A stretch of 64,000 nt of DNA from Microbacterium sp. (GCF_031180975.1 NZ_JAPSLI010000011.1:57076-121075), one strand, 5' to 3'. Shown: positions 15,500 through 24,482, counted from the first letter of the stretch. The notes: generated from the letters alone by a model not told the origin. Numbers and translations are program-made.

Positions 15500-17161
15500 A
15501 TGGCACAGCTCGAACAGTCCGCAGCCCCCGGTTCCGAGTGGTGGCGCACGGCCGTCATCTATCAGATCTACCCCCGCTCCTTCGCCGACGCCTCGGGCGA
15601 CGGCATCGGCGACCTGCCCGGTGTCACCGCCCGGCTGGACGCCCTGAAGGAGCTGGGCGTCGACGCGATCTGGCTGAGCCCGTTCATGACGAGCCCGCAG
15701 AAGGACGCCGGCTACGACGTGGCCGACTACCGCGACGTCGACCCCTTGTTCGGGACGCTGGCGGACTTCGACGAGATGCTCGCGCAGGCGCACGCCCGCG
15801 GCATCCGCGTCATCGTCGATCTCGTCCCCAACCACTCCTCCGACCAGCACCGCTGGTTCCAGGAGGCGCTGAAGGCGGGCCCCGGCAGCAAGGAACGCGC
15901 CCGTTACGTGTTCCGCGACGGCCGCGGCAAGAACGGCGAACTGCCCCCGAACAACTGGGAGAGCGTGTTCGGCGGTCCGATGTGGGACCGCGTCACCGAG
16001 CCGGACGGCACCCCTGGCCAGTGGTACCTGCACATCTTCGACGCCACGCAGCCCGACTTCGACTGGACGAACGAGGAGGTCAAGGAGGAGTTCCGCGCGG
16101 TGCTGCGCTTCTGGCTCGACCGCGGCGTCGACGGCTTCCGGGTCGACGTGGCGCACGGCATGGTCAAGGAGGCGGGCCTGCCGGACTACGCGCCCGTCGC
16201 GGACGCCGACTCGATGGGCGGCGGCGAGGAGAACGTGCCCTACTGGGGACAGGACGGCGTGCACGACATCTACCGTGACTGGCATCAGGTGCTCGCCGAG
16301 TACGACGGCGACCGTGCGCTGTGCGGCGAGGCATGGCTGCCGACGCTCGAGAAGACGGCCCTGTGGGTGCGCCCCGGCGAGATGCATCAGACGTTCAACT
16401 TCCCCTACCTGATGACCCCGTGGGATGCGGACGCGCTGCGCGACGTCATCCGGCGCTCGCTCGACGCGTTCGGCGGTGTCGGCGCGCCCAGCACCTGGGT
16501 GCTGTCGAACCACGACGTGGTGCGGCACGCCTCCCGACTCGCTCTCACCGCCGACAACCCGCAGGGCGAGGGCATCGGGCCGAAGTCCAAGGGCAAGCCC
16601 GACCCCGTCGTCGGGCTCGCACGTGCCCGCGCCGCGACCACGCTCATGCTCGCCCTGCCCGGATCCGCGTACCTGTATCAGGGTGAGGAGCTCGGCCTTC
16701 CGGAAGCGATGGAGATCCCCGACGAGTTCCGGCAGGACCCGACCTGGTTCCGCACCGAGGGCAAGCGCTACGGCCGGGACGGATGCCGCGTGCCGCTGCC
16801 CTGGAACGCCGACGCCCCGGCGTTCGGGTTCAACGACACCGGCGCGTCCTGGCTGCCGCAGCCGACCGAGTGGGCGTCGTACGCGCGCGACGCCGAGGAG
16901 GCCGACCCGGCCTCGACGCTGAACCTGTACAAGGCGCTGATCCGCCTGCGCCGCGAGCACGGGTTCGGCACCGGCAGCCTGGTCTGGGAGGATCGGGGAG
17001 CGGATGCCGTGGCGTTCCGTCGCGGTGACATCCACGTCGTCGCGAACCTGGGCGCGCGGCCGCTCGAGCTCGGGGACCGCGTGGAGTTCATCGTGCAGAG
17101 CCGGCCGTTCGATGGCACGACCCTGCCTGTCGACACCGCCGCCTGGTTCCGCACAGCCTGA
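15500..17161 (+). CDS. GH13 alpha-glucosidase (oligo-1,6-glucosidase type)
   Basis: 553 residues. An intracellular retaining enzyme that releases glucose from maltose-, isomaltose- or sucrose-type substrates. The barrel starts AVIYQIYPRSFADASGDG. The catalytic residues are Asp216 (GFRVDVAHG), Glu277 (LCGEAW) and Asp339 (SNHDVVRH). No signal peptide. The start has no ribosome site but has a -10 box six bases upstream, so leaderless translation is likely. A LacI operator overlaps the promoter, and the LacI gene follows after a strong hairpin. Confidence 0.93.
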   Translation: MAQLEQSAAPGSEWWRTAVIYQIYPRSFADASGDGIGDLPGVTARLDALKELGVDAIWLSPFMTSPQKDAGYDVADYRDVDPLFGTLADFDEMLAQAHARGIRVIVDLVPNHSSDQHRWFQEALKAGPGSKERARYVFRDGRGKNGELPPNNWESVFGGPMWDRVTEPDGTPGQWYLHIFDATQPDFDWTNEEVKEEFRAVLRFWLDRGVDGFRVDVAHGMVKEAGLPDYAPVADADSMGGGEENVPYWGQDGVHDIYRDWHQVLAEYDGDRALCGEAWLPTLEKTALWVRPGEMHQTFNFPYLMTPWDADALRDVIRRSLDAFGGVGAPSTWVLSNHDVVRHASRLALTADNPQGEGIGPKSKGKPDPVVGLARARAATTLMLALPGSAYLYQGEELGLPEAMEIPDEFRQDPTWFRTEGKRYGRDGCRVPLPWNADAPAFGFNDTGASWLPQPTEWASYARDAEEADPASTLNLYKALIRLRREHGFGTGSLVWEDRGADAVAFRRGDIHVVANLGARPLELGDRVEFIVQSRPFDGTTLPVDTAAWFRTA

Positions 17162-17209
17162 CCCACGCAGCGCACGCGCACACGCACACGCACACGCACA
17201 CGACACGAT

Positions 17210-17274
17210 GAGACTTCTCTTTCAGCATGAGACGGCACGACAGACGGCCTGTCTCATGCTGAAAGAGAAGTCTC
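17210..17274. repeat. Perfect 24-bp inverted repeat between the alpha-glucosidase and lacI genes
   Basis: Arms 17210-17233 and 17251-17274 are exact complements around a 17-base loop; the left arm begins GAGACTTCTCTTTC. Just upstream, 17175-17206 is a CACACG microsatellite-like run. The hairpin ends 22 bases before the lacI start. It could terminate the GH13 transcript or be a MITE-like element. Confidence 0.9.
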
Positions 17275-17296
17275 GCGGGGAAGAGGGAGCAACGAC

Positions 17297-18307
17297 ATGG
17301 TGAGCATCGACGAGGTCGCCAAGCTCGCGGGCGTCTCCACGGCGACGGTGTCGCGTGCGCTCAGCGGCCGCGGGCACGTGTCCGCGGCGTCCCGCGAGCG
17401 GGTGCGCGTGGCCGCCGACGCCCTGGGCTACGTCGTCTCGTCGAGGGCCTCCAGCCTGGCATCCGGTCGTACCCGCAACGTCGGAGTGATCGTGCCGTTC
17501 CTCGATCGGTGGTTCTTCAGCACGGTCCTGTCCGGAGTCTCGAGTGCGCTGATGCGCGCCGGATACGACATCACCCTGTACAACATCACCGCCGACGCCG
17601 ACGTGCGCAGGGAGGTCTTCGCGACCTTCCTGCGCCGTCAGCGGGTGGATGCCGTCATCGCCGTCTCCATCGAGCTCGACGACGACGAGACGCAGCAGCT
17701 CGCTGACCTCGGGCTGCCCGTGATCGCGATCGGCGGACCGAACCCGAGCCTGAAGACGTTGACGGTCGACGACACCGGCATGGCCCGGCTCGCCACGCAG
17801 CACCTGCTCGGGCTCGGGCACCGCGACATCGCGCACATCGGCGCCAGCCCGGAGTTCGACCTGGACTTCCACATCCCCACCCAGCGCCGGCTCGGCTTCG
17901 AGCAGGCGCTGGAGGATGCCGGGATCGCCGCGAACCCGGCCTTCCTCGAGCCCGGTGACTTCAGCGTCGACGGCGGTTTCCGCGCCGCGAAACAGTTGCT
18001 CGGCCGGCCCGGCCCCCGCCCGACGGCGATCTTCGCCGCGTCGGACGAGATGGCGATCGGCGCGATCCTCGCCGCCCGCGACCTCGGCTTCCAGGTGCCC
18101 CGCGACCTGTCGGTGATCGGGATCGACGGCCACGAACTGGGCGAGTTCTTCCAGCTGTCGACCGTCGACCAGTTCCCGATGGCGCAGGGCGAGCGTGCGG
18201 CGCACGCGATCCTCGCCCAGCTCGAGGACGACGCGGATGCCGGAACGCCCGGCGCCGGCGCGCTGCCGTTCGAGCTGATCGTGCGGGGATCGACGGCGCG
18301 GGTCTGA
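17297..18307 (+). CDS. LacI-family transcriptional repressor
   Basis: 336 residues. The N-terminal helix-turn-helix (VSIDEVAKLAGVSTATVSRA) and hinge are followed by a periplasmic-binding-like sensor domain (NVGVIVPFLDRWFFSTVLSG). The ATG has AGGGAG upstream. It lies directly downstream of the alpha-glucosidase, and a LacI-type operator sits at that gene's promoter, so it probably represses the glucosidase until a sugar binds. Confidence 0.92.
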   Translation: MVSIDEVAKLAGVSTATVSRALSGRGHVSAASRERVRVAADALGYVVSSRASSLASGRTRNVGVIVPFLDRWFFSTVLSGVSSALMRAGYDITLYNITADADVRREVFATFLRRQRVDAVIAVSIELDDDETQQLADLGLPVIAIGGPNPSLKTLTVDDTGMARLATQHLLGLGHRDIAHIGASPEFDLDFHIPTQRRLGFEQALEDAGIAANPAFLEPGDFSVDGGFRAAKQLLGRPGPRPTAIFAASDEMAIGAILAARDLGFQVPRDLSVIGIDGHELGEFFQLSTVDQFPMAQGERAAHAILAQLEDDADAGTPGAGALPFELIVRGSTARV

Positions 18308-18343
18308 CTGCGGCCGCGATCGGCTGCCGTCATACTGGGTGCC

Positions 18344-19810
18344 ATGGAAGCCCTCAACGACTTCGTGCTCTTCGCCGGCGACAAGCTGTGGACGTGGGCC
18401 GTGTTCCCGATCCTCGTCGTCCTCGGCATCTACTTCACGCTGCGCTCGGGGGTGGTGCAGTTCCGGATGATCCCGGAGATGTTCCGCACTCTCACCGACC
18501 GCACCCCGACGGATGCCGACGGCCGGCCGCAATCGGTGTCGGCGTTCCAGGCGTTCACGATCTCCGCGGCATCCCGGGTCGGCGTCGGCAACATCGCCGG
18601 GGTCGGCACGGCGATCGCGATCGGCGGCCCCGGCGCGGTGTTCTGGATGTGGACGATGGCCTTCGTCGGCGGCGCGGCGAGCTTCATCGAGTCCACGCTG
18701 GGCCAGACGTTCAAGGTGCGCGACAAGGACGGGTTCCGCGGTGGGCCCGCCTATTACATGCAGCACGGGCTGAAGGCGCGCTGGATGGGGATCCTGTTCG
18801 CCATCGTTCTGATCCTGTGCTTCCCCCTGTCGTTCAACTCGCTGCAGGCCAACACGATCAGCGCCACGGTGTCGGGCAGCTTCGGCGGCGAGGTCGCCTG
18901 GATCCCCTGGGTGGTCGGCGCGGCCCTCGCCGCGCTGACGGCGCTCGTCATCTTCGGCGGCGTGCGGCGCATCGCGTCGGTCTCGCAGGCCGTGGTGCCG
19001 CTCATGGCGCTGCTGTACCTCATCATCGGGCTGATCGTGGTCGGTATGAACATCGAGCGGCTGCCCGAGGTGTTCGCGTCGATCTACACCCAGGCGTTCG
19101 GTTTCAACGAGGTCGTCGGCGCCGCCCTGGGCACCATCGTGATGATCGGCGCCAAGCGGGGCATGTTCTCGAACGAGGCCGGACTCGGCTCGGCCCCGAA
19201 CGCCGGCGCGACCGCCGCCGTCACCCACCCGGTCAAGCAGGGTCTGGTGCAGACGCTCGGGGTGTACTTCGACACGTTCCTGGTCTGCTCGATCACTGCG
19301 TTCATCGTGCTCGTCGCCACCCCCGACCTGTCGAACGCCGAACAGGGCATCGTCCTCACGCAGAACGCGCTGGTGACGTCGCTCGGCACCTGGTCGAACG
19401 TCGCGCTCAGCGTGATCATCTTCCTGCTGGCGTTCAGTTCGATTCTGGGCAACTACTACTACGGCGAGTCGAACATCGAGTTCATCAACGCCCGGCCGGC
19501 GGTGCTCACCGCTTACCGCGCCGTGGTCGTCGCCGTCGTCTTCCTCGGCTCGATCGCCTCGGCCGACCTGATCTGGAACACGGCGGACGGCATCATGGGG
19601 GTCATGGCGATCATCAACCTCGTCGCCATCGCCCTGCTCTCCGGTGTGGCGTTCAAGCTGCTGCGCGACTACTCCGACCAGCGCCGGGCGGGCCTCGACC
19701 CGATCTTCACTCAGGCGCGGATGCCGGAGGTCACCGGCATCCAGTGCTGGGAGGACGAGCTGTCGGTGACCGGACCCGTGCCGGTGACCGCGCGCCCCGC
19801 GCGCGGCTGA
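18344..19810 (+). CDS. Sodium:alanine symporter family (AGCS) amino acid transporter
   Basis: 488 residues with about 10-11 membrane segments. Signature stretches are VGVGNIAGVGTAIAIGGPGA and KRGMFSNEAGLGSAPNAGA, both typical of AlsT/AgcS. It takes up alanine or glycine with sodium. A CATACT -10 box ends seven bases before the ATG and no ribosome site is visible, so it is probably leaderless and separately transcribed from lacI, which ends 36 bases upstream. Confidence 0.93.
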   Translation: MEALNDFVLFAGDKLWTWAVFPILVVLGIYFTLRSGVVQFRMIPEMFRTLTDRTPTDADGRPQSVSAFQAFTISAASRVGVGNIAGVGTAIAIGGPGAVFWMWTMAFVGGAASFIESTLGQTFKVRDKDGFRGGPAYYMQHGLKARWMGILFAIVLILCFPLSFNSLQANTISATVSGSFGGEVAWIPWVVGAALAALTALVIFGGVRRIASVSQAVVPLMALLYLIIGLIVVGMNIERLPEVFASIYTQAFGFNEVVGAALGTIVMIGAKRGMFSNEAGLGSAPNAGATAAVTHPVKQGLVQTLGVYFDTFLVCSITAFIVLVATPDLSNAEQGIVLTQNALVTSLGTWSNVALSVIIFLLAFSSILGNYYYGESNIEFINARPAVLTAYRAVVVAVVFLGSIASADLIWNTADGIMGVMAIINLVAIALLSGVAFKLLRDYSDQRRAGLDPIFTQARMPEVTGIQCWEDELSVTGPVPVTARPARG

Positions 19811-19839
19811 CGCCCGGGCGCGCGGGCGGTCGGCGCGCA

Positions 19840-19899
19840 GCGCGGGAGCCGAAATCAGGTCCAGACGCCTTCCCACCGGACTTCCGCTCCCATGCTGGC
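19840..19899. repeat. 60-bp palindromic element, left copy bracketing the kdp relic
   Basis: It is highly similar along its 60 bases to 20971-21030, including a shared CTTCCCACCGGACTT block, and both begin with the GGGAGCCGAA arm and end CTCCCATG or TCCCATG. The two copies have the same orientation and flank the kdpDE remnant. Confidence 0.8.
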
Positions 19900-20021
19900 T
19901 CGCCCCGCACCCCGCACACCGCACCCGACCGGCGTGAGGATTCCGTGAGGACCGGCCCGACGGCGTAGGGATTCCGTCAGATCCGGCCGGCCGTGTCCGG
20001 GCGCGCGTAGCGTCGTCCGCC

Positions 20022-20252
20022 GTGGACGCCGGAGATCTCTCCGAAGCCCCGCAGCTCGCGAAGCGGCTGATGATCGGCGACAACACCACAGGGCTCGGAC
20101 TCGGGCTCGCCCTGTCCAAGGGGTTCACCGAGGGCATGGGCGGCACCCTCACGCCGGAGGACACCGACGGAGGAGGGCTCACCATGGTCGTGTCGCTGCC
20201 GCTCGCGGCATCCGCTCAACCGACCACGGGCGGTACGGAGGCGACCGCGTGA
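20022..20252 (+). pseudogene. kdpD: kdpD remnant: C-terminal end of the sensor kinase ATPase domain
   Basis: Only the last 55 or so residues of a KdpD histidine kinase are recognisable: DNTTGLGLGLALSKG, then FTEGMGGTL and GGGLTMVVSLP, the G2 box end of the HATPase domain. Intact KdpD has about 850 residues with a universal-stress domain, membrane segments and an H box; all are missing. The reading frame upstream to 20022 is unrelated sequence. It overlaps kdpE as GTGA, preserving the original operon junction. Confidence 0.8.
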
Positions 20253-20927
20253 GGCTGCTCATCGCCGACGACGACCCCCAGCTGGTGCGCGCGGCGCATC
20301 ACCCTCGCCGCGCACGGGTACGACGTCGTCGCCGCCGCGGACGGCGCCGCTGCCATCACGATGGCGGCGCAGACGCACCCCGACATCATTCTGCTCGACC
20401 TGGGCATGCCGCGGCTCGACGGGGTGGAGGTGATCCACGCGCTGCGCGGCTGGACGCGCGCGCCGATCCTGGTCGTGTCGGGCCGCACCGGCTCGGCGGG
20501 CAAGGTGGACGCGCTGGATGCCGGTGCCGACGACTTCGTCACGAAGCCGTTCCAGGTGGACGAGCTGCTGGCCCGGCTGCGCGCGCTCGCTCGGCGGGCG
20601 GCGCCCGAACCGGTCGTCGGCGAGGCCGTCGTGCGGTTCGGCGATGTGGTGGTGGACCTCGCCGCACGGCTGGTCACGAGAAGCGGCTCGCCGGTGCACC
20701 TCACCCCGACCGAGTGGCGGATGCTGGAGCACCTGTGCCGGCATCCGGGCGCACTGGTGACGCGGCACGAACTGCTGCGGGAGATCTGGGGCACCGACCA
20801 GGTGTCGGACTCGGGTTACCTGCGGCTGTACATGTCACAGCCGCGCAAGAAGCTGGAGCGCGAGCCCAGCGCTCCCGCGCACCTGCTCACAGAGGCGGGC
20901 ATGGGCTACCGGCTCGTGCTGGGGTGA
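20249..20927 (+). pseudogene. kdpE: kdpE response regulator, frameshifted near the N-terminus
   Basis: The GTG at 20249 begins RLLIADDDPQLVRA in one frame. From 20295 the protein continues in another frame as RITLAAHGYDVV and runs intact to 20927. Two bases appear to be lost near 20290-20294. The receiver domain keeps the phospho-accepting Asp (DIILLDLGMPRLDG) and the Lys (FVTKPF); the OmpR winged helix follows (LTPTEWRMLEHLCRHPGALV). KdpE controls potassium uptake genes, but no kdpFABC is in the window. A sequencing error is the alternative explanation for the shift; loss of its kinase argues for real decay. Confidence 0.8.
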
Positions 20928-20970
20928 CCGCGGCCGCGCTGCGGGGCGCACGGGCGGCGGCAGTGCCCCA

Positions 20971-21030
20971 GCATGGGAGCCGAAGTCGGGTGCGGAGCCC
21001 TTCCCACCGGACTTAGGATCCCATGCCGGC
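20971..21030. repeat. 60-bp palindromic element, right copy bracketing the kdp relic
   Basis: The arms GCATGGGAGCCGAAGTC and its near complement ending GATCCCATGC form an imperfect hairpin. It is the same family and orientation as 19840-19899. Confidence 0.8.
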
Positions 21031-21061
21031 AGCCGCGCGGGGCGCGCCGCCGGAAACGCGA

Positions 21062-21094
21062 AACCGGCCGGAGCCACGAGGGCTCCGGCCGGTT
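21062..21094 (-). terminator. Rho-independent-like terminator of the cold-shock gene
   Basis: A perfect stem (arms 21063-21075 and 21081-21093) with a 5-base loop lies 21 bases after the csp stop. On the minus strand it is followed by the T-containing TTTCGCGTTTCC. Confidence 0.8.
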
Positions 21095-21114
21095 CGAGTC
21101 GCAGTGCGCTGCGC

Positions 21115-21318
21115 TCAGAGCGCGCGGATGTTCGCTGCCTGCATGCCCTTGGGGCCACGCTCGGGGTCGAACTCGACCTTCTGGTTCTCGGTCAGCTCCT
21201 TGAAGCCCGACCCGGCGATCGCCGAGAAGTGGGCGAACAGGTCGTCGGAACCGTCATCGGGAGCGATGAAGCCGAAGCCCTTTTCGGAGTTGAACCATTT
21301 CACAGTGCCAGTGGCCAT
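21115..21318 (-). CDS. Cold-shock protein, CspA family
   Basis: 67 residues, the usual size. It binds single-stranded nucleic acid as an RNA chaperone. RNP1 is KGFGFIAP and RNP2 is LFAHFSAI. The ATG at 21318 gives the classic [16 protein letters not shown] start; extending upstream would add unrelated residues. The roughly 250-base gene-free region upstream (21319-21567) would hold the promoter and a long leader, common for csp genes. A hairpin terminator follows. Confidence 0.95.
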   Translation of the reverse strand: MATGTVKWFNSEKGFGFIAPDDGSDDLFAHFSAIAGSGFKELTENQKVEFDPERGPKGMQAANIRAL

Positions 21319-21567
21319 GTGTTTCTTCTTTCTGTTGATCTGGCCGTTTTCACGGCCTTTGGCGCCGCATCGGTACGTCCGATGGGCACGTATGGGGAAG
21401 TGGGGGGACATCCGAGTCGAGCACGATGTGCGGAAGAGGCGGATGGGAATCGGGGCCGCACACGACGCGGTACCAGTCGCGGGCCGGAATGAAAGCCTCC
21501 GGTTTCGGAGGGACATGTCACCGTACCACGCCCACCTGCGAAAGCGCCTGGGTGCCTCGAAATCGAC

Positions 21568-22026
21568 TCACTGCGCCAGAACGGATGCCAGATACTCGGC
21601 ATCCCGCCCGGCGCCGCCGATGAGCGTCGAGGTCAGCCCGAACTGGAAGGGCAGCCCGAGGAAGAACAGGCCAGGGACGCCGGTGGAGACGCCGCGCTCG
21701 TGCGCGGGGAGACCGCGGCCGTCCAGCTCCAGCCCGTCGATCCAGTCCAGCGCGGGCCGATAGCCGGTCGCCCACAGCACGCCGTCGCACTCGATCACCC
21801 CGCCGTCCGCCAGCTGCGGGAGGCCGTCCGACGCGCCGGTCAGCCGTGGCGCCCGCTCCGCTCCCACCTCGTCGAGGTCGCGCGCGGTGATCCCGATGAG
21901 TGGAGCCGCTGCGAACGGCACCTTCTGCGCGGCCTTCCTCCCCACCGGCGTCGCCCGGGTGAGCACGCGGTGCAGCAGCGCGAACCACGCCACGCCGGCC
22001 ACCGCCAGAAACCGCCGCGGCACACG
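21568..22026 (-). pseudogene. Truncated flavin-containing monooxygenase-like oxidoreductase, C-terminal part only
   Basis: About 150 residues match the C-terminal third of NAD(P)/FAD monooxygenases: CDGVLWATGYRPALDWIDGL, then PGLFFLGLPFQFGL and GRDAEYLASVL at the end. The FAD- and NADP-binding Rossmann halves (about 200 residues) are missing. Homology stops where the oppositely oriented TetR gene begins at 22030, which suggests a deletion or rearrangement at that junction. No credible start codon or ribosome site is present. Confidence 0.7.
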
Positions 22027-22029
22027 TAT

Positions 22030-22650
22030 GTGGATCGCGCAAGACCCTCCCGTCGGGCCGCCCAGCAGGCCGCGACTCGCGACGCGGTCGTCGCGGCCGC
22101 CGAGCGGCTGTTCCGCGAGCACGGATACGTCGCGACGACGATCGGCATGATCGCGCGTGAAGCGGATGCCGCGGTGCAGACCGTCTACAACACCGTGGGC
22201 GGCAAGGCGGCGGTGCTCTCGGCGGTGCTCGACAGGACGGCGTCCGGCCCGGAGGGGCGACCGGTGCTGGAGTTCCTCGCCGGGCGCCTCGAGGCGGCGC
22301 CGGATGCGCCGGGGGTGATCCGGGTGCTCGCCGACTGGCTCGCCGAGGCGAACGCGCGCACGCACGCGATCCACCGCGTCATCGCCCAGGGCGCCGCCGT
22401 CGACCCCGAGATCGCCGACCTGCAGACCCGGCGCGCACAGCAGCGTCTGGAGCGGTACGGCCGCACCGCGCGACTGCTGCGCGCACGGGGCGGCCTGCGC
22501 GACGGGGTCGACGACGCCTCGGTCGCGGCGACGATCTGGTCGGTCGGCTCGCCTGCGGCGTACGAGGCGCTGGTGCTGCAGGCCGGCTGGACGGCGGGCG
22601 CGCACCGGGACTGGATGGAACGCACGCTGGCCGCGGCACTGCTGCGTTGA
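22030..22650 (+). CDS. TetR-family transcriptional regulator
   Basis: 206 residues from a GTG at 22030. The N-terminal helix-turn-helix is clear (AAERLFREHGYVATTIGMIA, then AVQTVYNTVGGKAAVL), followed by a helical ligand domain. The start is uncertain: no ribosome site is visible, and the gene begins at the breakpoint with the truncated monooxygenase, so its own first residues or promoter may be damaged. Head-to-head placement suggests it once controlled that oxidoreductase. Confidence 0.75.
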   Translation: MDRARPSRRAAQQAATRDAVVAAAERLFREHGYVATTIGMIAREADAAVQTVYNTVGGKAAVLSAVLDRTASGPEGRPVLEFLAGRLEAAPDAPGVIRVLADWLAEANARTHAIHRVIAQGAAVDPEIADLQTRRAQQRLERYGRTARLLRARGGLRDGVDDASVAATIWSVGSPAAYEALVLQAGWTAGAHRDWMERTLAAALLR

Positions 22651-22672
22651 GCGACCGCCCCGACGGCGGGCC

Positions 22673-23026
22673 TCAGGCGAGCGCGCGCAGCGCGCCGGCC
22701 GCCGCATCGAGCGCTCCGTCGGTGAGCGCATAGTACGCCCAGCGGCCCCGCTGATCGCGCGTGACCAGCCCGGCGTCGGCGAGCAGCTTCATGTGATGCG
22801 ACACGGTGCCCTGCGACAGGCCGACCGGCTCGGTGAGATCGCAGATGCACGCCTCGCCTCCGGCGCCCGCGGCGATGAGCGACAGCAGCCGCACGCGCGT
22901 AGGGTCGCCGAGAGCCTTGAACACCCGCGCGATGCGCTCCGCCTCGGCGGCGGGCAGACCGCGCTCGCCCTGCTGCGGAGTACAGCAGGGCGCATCGATC
23001 GTCACGGGCAGGCTCATGCCCGACAT
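22673..23026 (-). CDS. arsR: ArsR-family metalloregulatory repressor
   Basis: 117 residues from ATG 23026; ATG 23017 is equally possible. The winged helix is typical (ALGDPTRVRLLSLIAAG, then LSQGTVSHHMKLLADAGLV). Cysteines in the N-terminal APCCTP and in EACICDL are plausible arsenite ligands. It is divergent from a flavoprotein-arsC operon, with phased CATCGAT-type repeats between them, so it likely represses both directions until As(III) binds. The distinct N-terminal Cys pair resembles actinobacterial ArsR variants rather than the E. coli type. Confidence 0.85.
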   Translation of the reverse strand: MSGMSLPVTIDAPCCTPQQGERGLPAAEAERIARVFKALGDPTRVRLLSLIAAGAGGEACICDLTEPVGLSQGTVSHHMKLLADAGLVTRDQRGRWAYYALTDGALDAAAGALRALA

Positions 23027-23037
23027 TCTCGCACGTA

Positions 23038-23098
23038 TTGACAATCATCGATAGGTCGAGCAGGATCGAGCCATCAATACCCATCGACATCCATCGAT
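23038..23098. promoter_or_regulatory. ars divergent promoter with phased CATCGAT repeats
   Basis: TTGACA at 23038-23043 is a good -35 for the plus-strand operon. CATCAAT, CATCGAC and CATCGAT stand at 23072, 23082 and 23092, exactly 10 bases apart. Another CATCGAT is at 23046. These are candidate ArsR contacts on one helix face. Confidence 0.55.
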
Positions 23099-23111
23099 AT
23101 GAGGAGTGCGC

Positions 23112-24482
23112 ATGTCCGACCTTCCCGTCGTCGTCATCGGCGCCGGCCCGCAGGGCCTGGCGGCCGCTGCGCACCTGGTCGAGCGCGGCCTCGAACCGCT
23201 CGTGCTGGAGCGCGGCGCGTCCGCCGGCGCCGCGGTGGCGGAGTGGGGACATGTCCGGCTGTTCTCCGCCTGGCCGGAGCTCGTCGACCCGGCATCCCAG
23301 CGGCTCCTCGAGGCGACCGGCTGGGCAGTGCCCACCGGCGGGTACCCGACGGGGGCGGAATGGGTGGACGGGTACCTCGCGCCGCTGGCATCCGCTCTCG
23401 GCGACGGCGTCGGCGACGGCACGCCCATTCGAGTGCGATACCGCGTCGAGGTGACGGGCATCTCGCGCCACAACCGCGACAAGACCGTGGACGACGGCCG
23501 CTCCGAGCAGGCGTTCACGGTGCACACGGTCGACGCCACCGGCCGAGAGGGCCGTGTCCTCGCCCGCGCCGTGATCGACGCCGGCGGCACCTGGTCCCAG
23601 CCCAACCCCGCCGGCGGCGACGGGCTGCCCGCCGTCGGCGAGACGGCCGCGGCCGACCGCATCTCGTACCGCATCCCCGACGACGTCTCCTCCTTCGCCG
23701 GCCGACACGTCGCCGTGATCGGCTCAGGGCACTCCGCCGCGCACGCGGTGCTGCGACTCACCGACCTCGCCCGCCGCGAACCCGGCACCCGAGTGACCTG
23801 GATGCTGCGGCGCAGCGCTCCACACGCCGACGGCGGCGCCGCGGATGCCCTGCCCCAGCGGGCAGCGCTCGGCGTGCGCACCCGACGCGCGAGGGAGAAG
23901 GGCCTGGTCGACGTGGTGGGCGGGTTCCGCGTCGCCGAATTCCGCGTCGAGACCGACGGCGTGACCGTGGTCTCCGACGACGGCCGAGCGATCTCGGTCG
24001 GTCAGGTGTTCGCCCTCACCGGATTCCGGCCCGACACCGGCATCCTGCGCGAGCTGCGGATCGACCTCGACCCGGCGCTCGAGGCGGTCGCCGGCATCGC
24101 CCGCGAGATCGACCCGAACATCCACTCCTGCGGCACCGTCGCCGCGACCGGCGCGCGCGAGCTCGCCCAGCCCGAGCCCGGCTTCTTCATCGTCGGCGCG
24201 AAGAGCTACGGCCGCGCCCCCACCTTCCTGGCCCTGACCGGGTACGAGCAGGTCCGCAGCGTCGTGGCGCACCTCGCCGGCGACCACGCGGCGGCGGCGC
24301 GCACCGAGCTCGTGCTGCCCGAGACCGGCGTGTGCGGCGGGTCGGGCTCGTTCGACGGCGGTACCGACGGTGGAACGGATGCCGGATGCTGCGCCACCCC
24401 GCTGCTGCAGATCGGCTCCGCGACGGCGCCGGGCGGCGTACCTGTGCCAGGACCCCCCGCCGATGAGAGGATGACCATATGA
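23112..24482 (+). CDS. ArsO-like FAD/NAD(P)-dependent oxidoreductase of the ars cluster
   Basis: 456 residues from ATG 23112, with GAGGAG five bases upstream. The N-terminal FAD site is VVVIGAGPQGLAAAAHLVE, the second dinucleotide site is HVAVIGSGHSAAHAVL, and the C-terminal ALTGFRPDTG closes the FAD domain. Similar flavoproteins accompany arsR and arsC in many actinobacterial resistance loci; their exact chemistry is not settled. The tail is unusual, with Cys residues in ETGVCGGSGS and DAGCCATP. The stop overlaps arsC as ATGA. It could also be a thioredoxin-reductase-like ArsT. Confidence 0.8.
   Translation: MSDLPVVVIGAGPQGLAAAAHLVERGLEPLVLERGASAGAAVAEWGHVRLFSAWPELVDPASQRLLEATGWAVPTGGYPTGAEWVDGYLAPLASALGDGVGDGTPIRVRYRVEVTGISRHNRDKTVDDGRSEQAFTVHTVDATGREGRVLARAVIDAGGTWSQPNPAGGDGLPAVGETAAADRISYRIPDDVSSFAGRHVAVIGSGHSAAHAVLRLTDLARREPGTRVTWMLRRSAPHADGGAADALPQRAALGVRTRRAREKGLVDVVGGFRVAEFRVETDGVTVVSDDGRAISVGQVFALTGFRPDTGILRELRIDLDPALEAVAGIAREIDPNIHSCGTVAATGARELAQPEPGFFIVGAKSYGRAPTFLALTGYEQVRSVVAHLAGDHAAAARTELVLPETGVCGGSGSFDGGTDGGTDAGCCATPLLQIGSATAPGGVPVPGPPADERMTI

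Noticed and set aside
17222..20185. Very long open frame antisense to lacI and the AGCS gene; similar ones at 27310-29934, 32833-34893 (plus) and 49510-53301 (minus)
   Set aside because: Composition is Arg/His/Gly/Asp-rich low-complexity typical of antisense frames in high-GC DNA, and the opposite strand encodes clear protein families.
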